A DNA stretch of 64,000 bases from Phycobacter azelaicus (GTDB lineage: Bacteria; Pseudomonadota; Alphaproteobacteria; Rhodobacterales; Rhodobacteraceae), in NCBI RefSeq assembly GCF_014884385.1, contig NZ_WKFH01000003.1, positions 1,286,001 to 1,350,000 of the forward strand, in the 5' to 3' direction. The notes under the pieces were generated by a model, which worked only from the letters and a program-made list of their open reading frames with translations, was not told the DNA's origin and did not search any database. Position 1 is the first letter of the stretch; every line of letters begins with the position of its first letter. Shown in pieces: positions 17,354 to 25,286 of this stretch. The translations under genes were made by a program, and so were the position numbers.

Positions 17354-18142
17354 ATGCCCTTCACACTTTGCACCTGGAACATCAACTCCGTCCGCCTGCG
17401 CGAGCCGATCGTGCAAAAGCTGTTGCAGGAAGAGGCGCCGGATGTGCTGTGTCTACAGGAATGCAAAAGCCCGGTGGAGAAGATCCCGATGGAGGGCTTT
17501 GCCGCGCTTGGCTACACCCATATGGTGGCGCGCGGGCAGAAGGGGTACAACGGTGTGGCGATCCTGTCGCGGATGCCCATCACCGAGGTCGGCAGCGAGG
17601 ATTTCGCGGATCTTGGCCACGCGCGTCATGTTGCGGGGCGGCTGGAGAACGGCGTCACTATCCACAATTTCTATGTGCCTGCGGGGGGCGACAAACCCGA
17701 CCGCGAGATCAACGAGAAATTCGGCCAGAAGCTCGATTACCTCACCGGCATGCGGGACTGGTTCCATGGGGAGAAACCGCAGAAATCCATCCTGGTCGGG
17801 GATCTCAACATCGCCCCGCGCGAGGATGATGTCTGGGACCACAAGAAACTGCTGAAGATCGTGAGCCATACGCCCATCGAGGTCGAGCATCTGGCACAGA
17901 CACAGGATGCAGGCGGCTGGGTCGATATCACTCGGCAGGACATCCCGGACGGGCGGCTTTACAGCTGGTGGTCCTATCGGGCGAAAGACTGGGATGCGGC
18001 GGACAAGGGGCGGCGGCTGGACCACGTCTGGGCCACCGGCGACATTTCGAACGCGGGTCATTCCAGCCGGATCCTGCGCGATGCCCGCGGCTGGGAAAAG
18101 CCCAGCGACCACGCGCCGGTCTTTGCGACTTTCGATCTCTAG
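17354..18142 (+). CDS. xth: Exodeoxyribonuclease III
   Basis: The 262-residue protein is a standard EEP-fold AP endonuclease/exonuclease. It has TWNINSVR near residues 7-14, the metal-binding Glu in CLQECKSP, the GYNGVAILSR loop, VGDLNIAPREDD near residues 148-159, and the C-terminal SDHAPVFATF His motif. It cleaves abasic sites and removes nucleotides from 3' ends during base-excision repair. A paired repeat unit follows the gene. Confidence 0.95.
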   Translation: MPFTLCTWNINSVRLREPIVQKLLQEEAPDVLCLQECKSPVEKIPMEGFAALGYTHMVARGQKGYNGVAILSRMPITEVGSEDFADLGHARHVAGRLENGVTIHNFYVPAGGDKPDREINEKFGQKLDYLTGMRDWFHGEKPQKSILVGDLNIAPREDDVWDHKKLLKIVSHTPIEVEHLAQTQDAGGWVDITRQDIPDGRLYSWWSYRAKDWDAADKGRRLDHVWATGDISNAGHSSRILRDARGWEKPSDHAPVFATFDL

Positions 18143-18160
18143 CACTTGGTGGCAGGGCTG

Positions 18161-18243
18161 GGCGCTCCCGCCTGTTCTGGAGCAATCAAAGATTGCGCCG
18201 CCACAGTTGGGCCGGGCGCCGTGCTGGCGCACGGCGGGTCTCT
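18161..18243 (+). repeat. Structured intergenic repeat, unit B
   Basis: GCGCTCCCGCC box, hairpin 1 GCAATC-AAA-GATTGC, TTGGGCCGGGCGC box, then hairpin 2 CGCCGTGC / GCACGGCG. It lies 3' of exonuclease III. A reversed unit (B') lies 34 bp further on. Confidence 0.65.
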
Positions 18244-18276
18244 GTTGGCCGCAGTAATGGATAATAGACGCGTAAC

Positions 18277-18352
18277 CGCAGCGCGCGTGCGCGCTGCGCG
18301 GCCCAAGGCCGCATAAGGCGCCCCTCAGGGCGGCTGTGGGCGCGGGAGGGGT
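18277..18352 (-). repeat. Structured intergenic repeat, unit B' (inverted)
   Basis: Read on the minus strand the unit starts CCCTCCCGCGCCC, has hairpin 1 (CGCCC-TGA-GGGGCG like), then CCTTGGGCCGCGC and hairpin 2 GCAGCGCGC-AC-GCGCGCTGC, a perfect 9-bp stem. It faces unit B, so the 300-bp gap between exonuclease III and the thioredoxin gene is mostly this inverted pair. Confidence 0.6.
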
Positions 18353-18443
18353 TGCCTTACGCTGGGCGCCTGAGAACTCCTCTCTTGGTTTCTGAGCCTC
18401 AGCAATCCATATAGGGGGCAAGTTCCAAACGGAGAACAAGAGC

Positions 18444-19379
18444 ATGATGGATATTCTCGGTAGTGCGGGCACGGCTGCGTCCGCAGGTGATCTGATCAAG
18501 GACGTCACGGAAGCGACCTTTATGCAGGATGTGGTCGAAGCCTCGATGCAAGCACCGGTGATTGTCGATTTCTGGGCACCCTGGTGTGGTCCCTGCAAGA
18601 CGCTTGGCCCGGCGCTGGAGGCTGCGGTGACGCGTGCCAAGGGCGCTGTGACCATGGCCAAGATCGATGTGGATCAGAACCAGCGCCTCGCCCAGGCGCT
18701 GGCGCAGCAGGGTCTGCCGCTGCAGTCGATTCCGACGGTTGTCGCCTTTGTGCAGGGGCGTCCCATCGATATGTTCCAAGGCGCGTTGCCTCCCAGTGAA
18801 ATCGATGCCTTCCTGAAAAAGGTGATTGAGGCTGCGGGCGGTGAAGCGGACGGAGGCCTTGGCGCTGCTCTTGAAGCCGCCGAAGAGATGCTGGCCGAAG
18901 GCGCCGTGGCCGATGCGGCCCAGACCTTTGCTGCTGTTCTGGGTGAGGATGACAAGAACGCGGCCGCGTATGGGGGGCTGGCGCGGGCGCATATTGCGCT
19001 GGAGGACCTGGATCAGGCTGAAGCGATCCTGAATGGCGCTCCGGCTGAGATTTCTGACGCGCCTGAGATCGAAGCGGCGCGCGCCCAGATCGAACTCGCC
19101 CGACAGGCAGCGAATGCGGGGCCGGTTGCCGAACTGCGCACCAAGGTGGAGGCCGATCCGGCCGATCACGCAGCCCGGTTCGATCTGGCACAGGCCTTGC
19201 ATGCTTCAGGTGATGCAGCTGGTGCCGTTGCCGAGTTGCTGGAACTCTTCCGCCGCGATCGTGAGTGGAACGATGGCGCTGCCAAGGCGCAGCTTTTCAC
19301 GATCTTCGATGCGCTCCAGCCGAGCGATCCGGTGGTCCTCGAAGGACGTCGCAAATTGAGTTCAATGATATTTGCCTGA
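18444..19379 (+). CDS. Thioredoxin-TPR protein, CnoX/YbbN-like
   Basis: The 311-residue protein has an N-terminal thioredoxin fold with the active-site WCGPCK near residues 48-53 and the cis-Pro loop QSIPTVVAF. The second half is a helical, Ala/Glu-rich TPR region (roughly residues 135-311). E. coli CnoX, with the same layout, protects proteins from oxidation and hands them to chaperones. Unlike the E. coli protein, both active-site cysteines are present here, so redox activity is likely. The LON-domain gene starts 27 bp after its stop. Confidence 0.88.
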   Translation: MMDILGSAGTAASAGDLIKDVTEATFMQDVVEASMQAPVIVDFWAPWCGPCKTLGPALEAAVTRAKGAVTMAKIDVDQNQRLAQALAQQGLPLQSIPTVVAFVQGRPIDMFQGALPPSEIDAFLKKVIEAAGGEADGGLGAALEAAEEMLAEGAVADAAQTFAAVLGEDDKNAAAYGGLARAHIALEDLDQAEAILNGAPAEISDAPEIEAARAQIELARQAANAGPVAELRTKVEADPADHAARFDLAQALHASGDAAGAVAELLELFRRDREWNDGAAKAQLFTIFDALQPSDPVVLEGRRKLSSMIFA

Positions 19380-19406
19380 GACGGCTGGTGCGCTACACTT
19401 CAGGCC

Positions 19407-20051
19407 ATGTTGAAACACGCGGACCTGCCGGGCTCTTTGCCCGTTTTTCCACTGCCCGGGGCACTTTTGCTGCCCCGGTCTAAACTGCCGCTGCATATAT
19501 TTGAGCCGCGTTACCTGCAGATGCTTGAGGATGCTCTGAAGACACGGGAGCGGCTTATTGGTATGGTGCAACCGTGTCCGACCCGAGATGGACAGGGGAA
19601 CGCTTTGCATGCCATTGGCTGTGCCGGGCGTGTCACCCAGTTTTCCGAAACTGAGGACGGCCGATACCTGATCACGCTCTCGGGCGTATCCAGGTTTCGG
19701 GTCAGCAGCGAAATCACCGGTTTTACGCCCTATCGCAAATGCGAGGTTGATTGGTCAGGGTTCGAGGCTGATCTGGGCCGGGCTGAACCCGACTGCGGAT
19801 TTGAGCGCGCGGCACTGCTGGAGCTGTTGTCTCGGTATTTCGCTGCGCGAAACCTCTCTACGGACTGGGAGGCGCTTGAGGGGGCGGATGATGAGCTTCT
19901 GATCAATTCTCTGTCGATGTTGCTCGATTTCGAACCTGAGGACAAACAGGCCTTGCTTGAGGCGCCTTCTCTTGCAACAAGGCGGGAAACCCTTGTCACG
20001 TTGATCGAATTCGCTTTGCGTAGCGGTTCGAATGAGGATCCCCTGCAATGA
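19407..20051 (+). CDS. LON peptidase substrate-binding (N-terminal) domain protein
   Basis: The 214-residue protein consists only of the LON-SB domain. It has [20 protein letters not shown] near residues 11-30, the [10 protein letters not shown] segment, and a helical C-terminal half. There is no AAA+ or protease domain. Function of such stand-alone proteins is unknown; a role as adaptor or regulator is inferred. The stop overlaps the Trm112-like start in ATGA, and the thioredoxin-TPR gene precedes it, so all three are likely one transcript. Confidence 0.9.
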   Translation: MLKHADLPGSLPVFPLPGALLLPRSKLPLHIFEPRYLQMLEDALKTRERLIGMVQPCPTRDGQGNALHAIGCAGRVTQFSETEDGRYLITLSGVSRFRVSSEITGFTPYRKCEVDWSGFEADLGRAEPDCGFERAALLELLSRYFAARNLSTDWEALEGADDELLINSLSMLLDFEPEDKQALLEAPSLATRRETLVTLIEFALRSGSNEDPLQ

Positions 20052-20242
20052 GCGAAGAGCAGAACCAGTCGCCCGCCTTTGACCGACGCATGTTGGAGGC
20101 GCTCGTCTGCCCTGTGACCAATGCGGTGCTCGAATACGACGCTGAGGCGCAGGAGCTGATCTCCAAGCCCGCCAACCTGGCCTTCCCGATCCGGGGTGGC
20201 ATCCCGGTGATGCTGGTGGACGAGGCGCGCCCGCTGGAGTGA
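20048..20242 (+). CDS. Trm112-like protein
   Basis: The 64-residue protein has the Trm112/YcaR fold signature: [16 protein letters not shown] near residues 17-32 and [20 protein letters not shown] near 44-63. Only one Cys remains in the zinc region, as is common in bacterial YcaR-like members. Eukaryotic Trm112 activates methyltransferases; the bacterial role is not settled. It is translationally coupled to the LON-domain gene. Confidence 0.9.
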   Translation: MSEEQNQSPAFDRRMLEALVCPVTNAVLEYDAEAQELISKPANLAFPIRGGIPVMLVDEARPLE

Positions 20243-20249
20243 GGGTGGT

Positions 20250-21026
20250 TTGACCTGGCGAGGTTGGGCGCCAAGGACCTCTGTTTCCATACGCGCTGCA
20301 TGTGCTGCTCTTATAGCTGTCGGCTTTCTTCAGATGATGGATGCCAGGGTATCGCTTTCATCGATAGGGGTGTTTTCACTTCTCGCCCTGATGGTGTGGG
20401 CTGCTCCTTTGGTTCCCTTGATTGCGATACTGACAGAGCGTTTGCGAAAAACCCCTGTATCGCCGGTGCTGGCAAAGTCAGCTTCAATCGCTGTTCATCT
20501 GTCTGGATTTCTGTTGACGCTGATCTTCTCGGCATTCGCTACGCCAAAATCGGGCCTTATGGTGATGTACCATGGTGGTGCGCTGTCACTAGGGGTGGCA
20601 GCAAGCCTGCTGTTCTTGGGGGGTAAGCGGCTGGGGCCGTTTGCAGCACGCGCTGCTTTGTCGGGAATTGTCGTCGCCACAGTGGCAGCACTCTGGTCGA
20701 TCCTGTCGGCTGTCATCGTGCTTGGTCACGCAAACAGACTTGCCGGGGGAGCGCCACTCTGCATTGCGCATCACGGTCCTTGGGTGAAGATCCGGTCGAT
20801 CTGGGATCTGCGGGGGTTTTCTTTGTACACAACCGATTCAGGGTACAAATCAAACTCTGGCTGGTACTTTCATGGGGTCATGATCGTAGAAAATGACGAT
20901 GGGCGTCAGTACTTCAACTGGTCGCCAAGACGTATGCAGTATGACAGGATCGAACACCCCGGGCGGTTTATCGCGCCTTTGCATAATGTCTGTGAGCCGT
21001 CGTTGGAATTTTGGTCCGAGCTCTGA
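20250..21026 (+). CDS. Hypothetical membrane protein
   Basis: I do not recognise this 258-residue protein. The N-terminal ~165 residues contain about four hydrophobic membrane segments (near residues 17-30, 41-62, 79-96 and 105-160). The C-terminal ~90 residues are soluble and aromatic-rich, with YTTDSGYKSNSGWYFHGVMI and a Cys near the end (HNVCEPSLEFW). Both a lone TTG at 20250 and later codons are possible starts; the TTG is kept because GAGGGTGG lies just before it. Codon use looks less biased than in its neighbours, suggesting an accessory gene. It ends next to repeat unit C. Confidence 0.55.
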   Translation: MTWRGWAPRTSVSIRAACAALIAVGFLQMMDARVSLSSIGVFSLLALMVWAAPLVPLIAILTERLRKTPVSPVLAKSASIAVHLSGFLLTLIFSAFATPKSGLMVMYHGGALSLGVAASLLFLGGKRLGPFAARAALSGIVVATVAALWSILSAVIVLGHANRLAGGAPLCIAHHGPWVKIRSIWDLRGFSLYTTDSGYKSNSGWYFHGVMIVENDDGRQYFNWSPRRMQYDRIEHPGRFIAPLHNVCEPSLEFWSEL

Positions 21027-21033
21027 CGGGGGA

Positions 21034-21121
21034 GGCGAGCGCTCCTGCGTCCGGCCTGTCCATTGGCTGCGCCAAAGCAAAGGCGCGGACTTGGGCCTGG
21101 CGCCGCGCTGTCGCACGGCGC
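21034..21121 (+). repeat. Structured intergenic repeat, unit C
   Basis: GCGCTCCTGCG box, hairpin 1 TTGGC-TGC-GCCAA (21063-21075), TTGGGCCTGGCGC box, then an imperfect hairpin 2 GCGCCG...CGGCGC. It lies between the convergent 3' ends of the membrane protein and the UbiH-type gene. Confidence 0.6.
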
Positions 21122-21134
21122 GGTTGTGCCTCAA

Positions 21135-22361
21135 TCAGATGGGCTTGCCTTGCAGCAAGCGGGGTAGATCCCCGGTAAGACCGGCAGCCTCGCGCATGAA
21201 GCCTCGGCGCAGGCCGGGCAGGGCACCTGCCAGTCCCATAGCGATGTCGCGGCCCAGCCGCAGAAGCGGGTTGTCGTTGGAAAAGAGCTTGTTGAACACA
21301 TCCGTGGCCATGGCCAGTGTCGCGGTGTCAAACCGGCGCCACTGCTGGTAGCGTTCCAGAACAAGTGAAGATCCAATATCCTCGCCCCGCCGTGTCGCCT
21401 CGGTCAGCACCTCGGCCAGCGCGCCCACATCGCGCAGGCCCGCGTTCAGGCCCTGTCCGGCAATCGGGTGCATCCCGTGGGCGGCATCGCCGATCAGCGC
21501 CAGACGATCCGCGATGAAGCTGTTTGCGACGGTCAGGTTCAGCGGATAGGTGAAGCGTTTGCCTGCCAGTGAAATCTCGCCCAGGAAATCCCCGAACCGA
21601 GGCTTCAGAGCTGCGATGTAACCGGCATCATCTAGCGCGTGTATGGCTGCGGCAGTCTCGGTCCTTTCGCTCCAGACGATGGAGGAGCGATTGCCGGGAA
21701 GGGGCAGGATAGCCAGCGGCCCTGCGGGCATGAAGAACTGATGAGCAATGCCGCCATGGGGCTTATCATGTTCGATGGCGCAGACCAGTGCGGTCTGCCC
21801 GTAGTCCCAGCCGCTGCGCTTGATCCCGGCGCGCTGTGCAGTGCCGCTTTTGCGCCCGTCCGAGCCGACCAGCAGCCTGCCACGCAATTCGGACCCGTCA
21901 TCCAGGGTCACGATAACCCCGGTTGCGTCCGGCGACTGGGCCACCACGCGGCGCCCATTCACCGTGGTGATCAAGGGCTCGTCCTTCATTGCCTCAAGGA
22001 AGGCACGGCGCAGGAAGCGGTCTTCGACCATATAGCCCATGGGACCTTCTTCGATCTCGGTATGGTCAAAGTGAATGAAAAAAGGGGCGGGTCCTTCGCC
22101 CGCGTGACCGTCCGATGCTTTGATCTCGAGCATGGGCTGCGCCTTGTCCGCCACATGCGGCCAGACGCCGATCCGGTCGAGCAGGCGTTTGGAGGCCAGC
22201 GCCAGCGCATAGCCGCGCCCGTCGAAGCCGTCGTCTTGCAGGGCCAGTTCGGGCAGGGCGTCGATCACGGTCACGCTGTGGCCAGTCTGGGCCAGCGCCA
22301 GCGCCAGCGCAGGGCCGTTCAGCCCGCCGCCAACAATCAGGATATCAGAGCTGTTCATCAT
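21135..22361 (-). CDS. UbiH/UbiF-family FAD-dependent hydroxylase
   Basis: The protein is about 408 residues from the ATG pair at 22361/22358, which leads directly into the FAD-binding ILIVGGGLNGPALALALAQ fold. Other landmarks are the NAD(P)H/FAD DG motif (LLVGSDGRKSGTA near residue 165) and LIGDAAHGMHPIAGQGLNAG near residue 292, all typical of ubiquinone-ring hydroxylases. A role in ubiquinone synthesis is likely; which ring position is unknown. The gene is divergent from the amidase, with about 145 bp between starts. No clear ribosome site precedes the ATG, so the exact start is uncertain. Confidence 0.87.
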   Translation of the reverse strand: MMNSSDILIVGGGLNGPALALALAQTGHSVTVIDALPELALQDDGFDGRGYALALASKRLLDRIGVWPHVADKAQPMLEIKASDGHAGEGPAPFFIHFDHTEIEEGPMGYMVEDRFLRRAFLEAMKDEPLITTVNGRRVVAQSPDATGVIVTLDDGSELRGRLLVGSDGRKSGTAQRAGIKRSGWDYGQTALVCAIEHDKPHGGIAHQFFMPAGPLAILPLPGNRSSIVWSERTETAAAIHALDDAGYIAALKPRFGDFLGEISLAGKRFTYPLNLTVANSFIADRLALIGDAAHGMHPIAGQGLNAGLRDVGALAEVLTEATRRGEDIGSSLVLERYQQWRRFDTATLAMATDVFNKLFSNDNPLLRLGRDIAMGLAGALPGLRRGFMREAAGLTGDLPRLLQGKPI

Positions 22362-22506
22362 TGGGTGCAATATGCGCTTTGTACGGAGATTGTCCAACCG
22401 AATGTCCCGCTTGCGTCCTGTGCGGGATTGTCCCACCGACAACCTATCGTTACCGTCGCGCCCAAAGACACAGGGCGTGCAGGGTGCAAAACGGGAGAAA
22501 CGACGG

Positions 22507-23838
22507 ATGCATGAGTGGCTGAAGATGACTGCGGCAGAGCTGGGACGCGGAATCGGTGCGGGAGAGATCGATCCGATTGACCTGACCGGCTGTTATCTGG
22601 ATGCCATCGATGCTCATCCTCTGCGCGATAGGATTTATGCCGAGGTCACTCATGACCGCGCTCTTGCCGAGGCCGAGGCCGCCTCCAAGCGGGCCAAGCT
22701 GGATCTGCGGCGATCGGCTCTAGATGGGGTGCCGATCAGCTGGAAAGATCTGTTCGACAGCGCCGGAACCAGGACTGAAGCGGGATCAGACCTTCTGAAA
22801 GGTCGCGTGCCTGAGCGCGATGCGCGTGTTCTGGAAAGTGCCACCTCCATGGGAACGGTATGTCTGGGCAAGACGCATATGAGCGAGCTGGCCTTCTCCG
22901 GTCTTGGCCTCAACCCCGTAAAAGCAACCCCACCTTGTGTGAGTAATGAAGGTGCTGTTCCCGGCGGGTCGTCTTCCGGTGCCGCGGCTTCGGTTGCCTT
23001 TGGTCTGGCCGCTTGCGGGATCGGCTCTGATACGGGCGGATCGGTGCGGATTCCCTCGGCTTGGAATAACCTTGTCGGGCTCAAGACCACCTCGGGCCGT
23101 ATCAGCCTTGAAGGAGTCGTGCCTCTGTGCCTCAAGTTCGATACCGTCGGCCCATTGGCCCGCTCGGTCGAAGATGCCGGTCTGATGTTGGGTCTCATGG
23201 AGGGCACCAACGGCCCGGATCTGCGCAACCCGCCAACGCTGAAAGGCCGCCGCTTTGCCGATCTGCGCACAATCGCACGTGATGATTTGGAACCGGGGGT
23301 TGCAGCGGCCCATGTCGAAACTCTGGGCAAGCTGAAGGCGGCTGGCGCCGAAATCGTGCCACTTGAGGTGCCGCAGCTGCAAGAGGCTATGGATCTCAGC
23401 GCCATCCTCTACACGACCGAGGCCTACGGGCTTTGGAAGGACGTCATCGAGTCCAGCCCCGAGGTGATGTTTGCCGAAATCCTTGAACGCTTCCGGGCGG
23501 GCGCCCAGTTCAGCGGGCCCGATTATGTGGCCGCTTGGGCTAAGCTGGAGCAGTGCCGCATGGTCTGGGATCAGGCGGTTTCGGGCTTTGACGGGGTGTT
23601 GACGCCAACATGCCCTATCCTTCCGCCCAACATGGACCGGCTGGAGAAGGATCGCGATTACTACGTCAAGGCCAACCTTCTGACCCTGCGCAACACACGG
23701 ATTGGAAATCTGATGGGCCTTTGCGCCCTGACCTTGCCGACTGGCAAGGCGTCCTGTGGGTTGCAGATCCTGGGTCAGCCCGACTGCGAAGAGGCGCTGC
23801 TGAGAATCGGAGCGGGGGTAGAAGCCGTCTTGTTGTGA
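22507..23838 (+). CDS. Amidase (amidase-signature family)
   Basis: The 443-residue protein has the Ser-cisSer-Lys amidase apparatus. The Lys lies in VPISWKDLFDS near residue 80, and the Gly/Ser-rich signature GGSSSGAAASVAFGLAACGI is followed by GSDTGGSVRIPSAWNNLVGL, which holds the nucleophile Ser. It hydrolyses an amide to acid and ammonia. GatA-like specificity is unlikely in the absence of gatB/gatC. The ATG at 22507 follows GGGAGAAACGACGG. The aminotransferase follows 153 bp downstream on the same strand. Confidence 0.9.
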   Translation: MHEWLKMTAAELGRGIGAGEIDPIDLTGCYLDAIDAHPLRDRIYAEVTHDRALAEAEAASKRAKLDLRRSALDGVPISWKDLFDSAGTRTEAGSDLLKGRVPERDARVLESATSMGTVCLGKTHMSELAFSGLGLNPVKATPPCVSNEGAVPGGSSSGAAASVAFGLAACGIGSDTGGSVRIPSAWNNLVGLKTTSGRISLEGVVPLCLKFDTVGPLARSVEDAGLMLGLMEGTNGPDLRNPPTLKGRRFADLRTIARDDLEPGVAAAHVETLGKLKAAGAEIVPLEVPQLQEAMDLSAILYTTEAYGLWKDVIESSPEVMFAEILERFRAGAQFSGPDYVAAWAKLEQCRMVWDQAVSGFDGVLTPTCPILPPNMDRLEKDRDYYVKANLLTLRNTRIGNLMGLCALTLPTGKASCGLQILGQPDCEEALLRIGAGVEAVLL

Positions 23839-23991
23839 CAAAATTTCGGTAGGCTTGCGTAGCTTTTGCGGACGTTGTCCTGAAAGCCACAAATTCACCG
23901 TGCAGGGTCCATGCGACTGGACGGATGGGGTCGTGCTCTGTACCTTGTTTGCAAACGGGGCGCCAATGATCCCGAACCTGAGGCATATGCG

Positions 23992-25173
23992 ATGAACTTC
24001 CCTGAGCGGTTTTCGAACCTGCCAGCCTATGCGTTCCCGCGTCTGCGGGCGTTGTTGGACCACCACACTCCCGGCGGGGATGTGGTGCATATGACCATTG
24101 GTGAGCCGAAACATGCGTTTCCGGCCTGGGTCACGGATGTCATCGCGCAGAATGCTGCCGGGTTTAACAGCTACCCGCCAAATGATGGATCTGACGAATT
24201 GCGCGGTGCCATGTGCGATTGGATTGCGCGCCGCTATGGTGTGACGTTGGATCCGGACGGCCACGTTATGGCGCTGAACGGAACCCGCGAAGGGCTCTAT
24301 AATGCGGCCATGGCGCTTTGCCCGGAGACCAAGAATGACGCTCGGCCGGTGGTGCTGATCCCTAACCCGTTCTACCAAGTCTATATGGTGGCCACAATTT
24401 CGGTTGGGGCAGAGCCGGTCTTTGTGCCTGCAACCTCTGCCACTGGTCACTTGCCCGATTACGCAAACCTTCCCGAAGAGGTGCTGAACCGCACTGCGGT
24501 GGCCTATATCTGCTCTCCGGCGAATCCGCAGGGGGCTGTTGCCTCACGCGAGTACTGGGCTGATCTGGTGCGGCTGGCGGAAAAGTATGATTTCCGCATC
24601 TTTGCCGACGAATGCTACTCAGAGATCTACCGCGATGAAGCGCCTGTTGGCGCGCTTACCGTGGCGCAGGAACTGGGCGCCGATCCTGAGCGTGTGGTGC
24701 TGTTCAACTCCTTGTCGAAACGCTCGAACCTGCCGGGTCTGCGCGCGGGGCTGATCGCGGGGGGGCCGGAAAGCATCAAGCGTATCAAGCAGCTGCGCGC
24801 CTATAGCGGTGCCCCAATTCCCGGTCCCTTGCAGGCAGCGGCGGCGCGGGTCTGGGCGGATGAGGCTCATGTGGCGGAAAACCGTGCGCTTTATCAGGAA
24901 AAATACCGCATCGCGGACGATGTTCTGGGTGGCCTCAATGGATACATGGCGCCCGAAGCGGGCTTCTTCTTGTGGCTGCCGGTCGAGGATGGTGAGGCTG
25001 CAGCGCTAAAGCTCTGGACCGAGACGGGTGTGCGCGTTCTTCCTGGCGCCTACCTGGCGCAGGGCGAGGGGACAGAGAACCCCGGCAAAGGATATATCAG
25101 GGCGGCGCTTGTCGCCCCGGCAGAAACAACACGGGCGGCGCTGACCACATTGCGCGCGTGCCTTTACGAATAA
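23992..25173 (+). CDS. Class I/II PLP-dependent aminotransferase (DapC-like)
   Basis: The 393-residue fold-type I aminotransferase has IGEPKHAFP near residues 36-44, the NGTREGLYNAA cofactor segment, CSPANPQGAV (the SPANP motif), FADECYSEIY, and the PLP Lys in SLSKRSNLPGLRAG near residue 243. The sequence resembles alphaproteobacterial proteins annotated as succinyldiaminopimelate aminotransferase, but the substrate cannot be fixed here. The ATG at 23992 precedes the family-like FPERFSNLPAYAFPRL. Downstream is ftsK. Confidence 0.88.
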   Translation: MNFPERFSNLPAYAFPRLRALLDHHTPGGDVVHMTIGEPKHAFPAWVTDVIAQNAAGFNSYPPNDGSDELRGAMCDWIARRYGVTLDPDGHVMALNGTREGLYNAAMALCPETKNDARPVVLIPNPFYQVYMVATISVGAEPVFVPATSATGHLPDYANLPEEVLNRTAVAYICSPANPQGAVASREYWADLVRLAEKYDFRIFADECYSEIYRDEAPVGALTVAQELGADPERVVLFNSLSKRSNLPGLRAGLIAGGPESIKRIKQLRAYSGAPIPGPLQAAAARVWADEAHVAENRALYQEKYRIADDVLGGLNGYMAPEAGFFLWLPVEDGEAAALKLWTETGVRVLPGAYLAQGEGTENPGKGYIRAALVAPAETTRAALTTLRACLYE

Positions 25174-25286
25174 AGACTGCGGTTCGCCCCCGGCAGTGGG
25201 GCGGGCGGCCAAGATCAATAGACCAATGCAGGCGAAGATCCGACACCAAGCCGGGCGACCTGCGATAAACTGGAACTGAGGTAGGC

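Noticed and set aside
17453-18661. A 402-codon frame opposite exonuclease III and the repeat pair.
   Set aside because: It runs through intergenic repeats and two real genes; it has no recognisable domain.
22786-24450. A 554-codon open frame opposite the amidase and aminotransferase.
   Set aside because: It spans two real genes and the gap between them on the other strand, with no family features.
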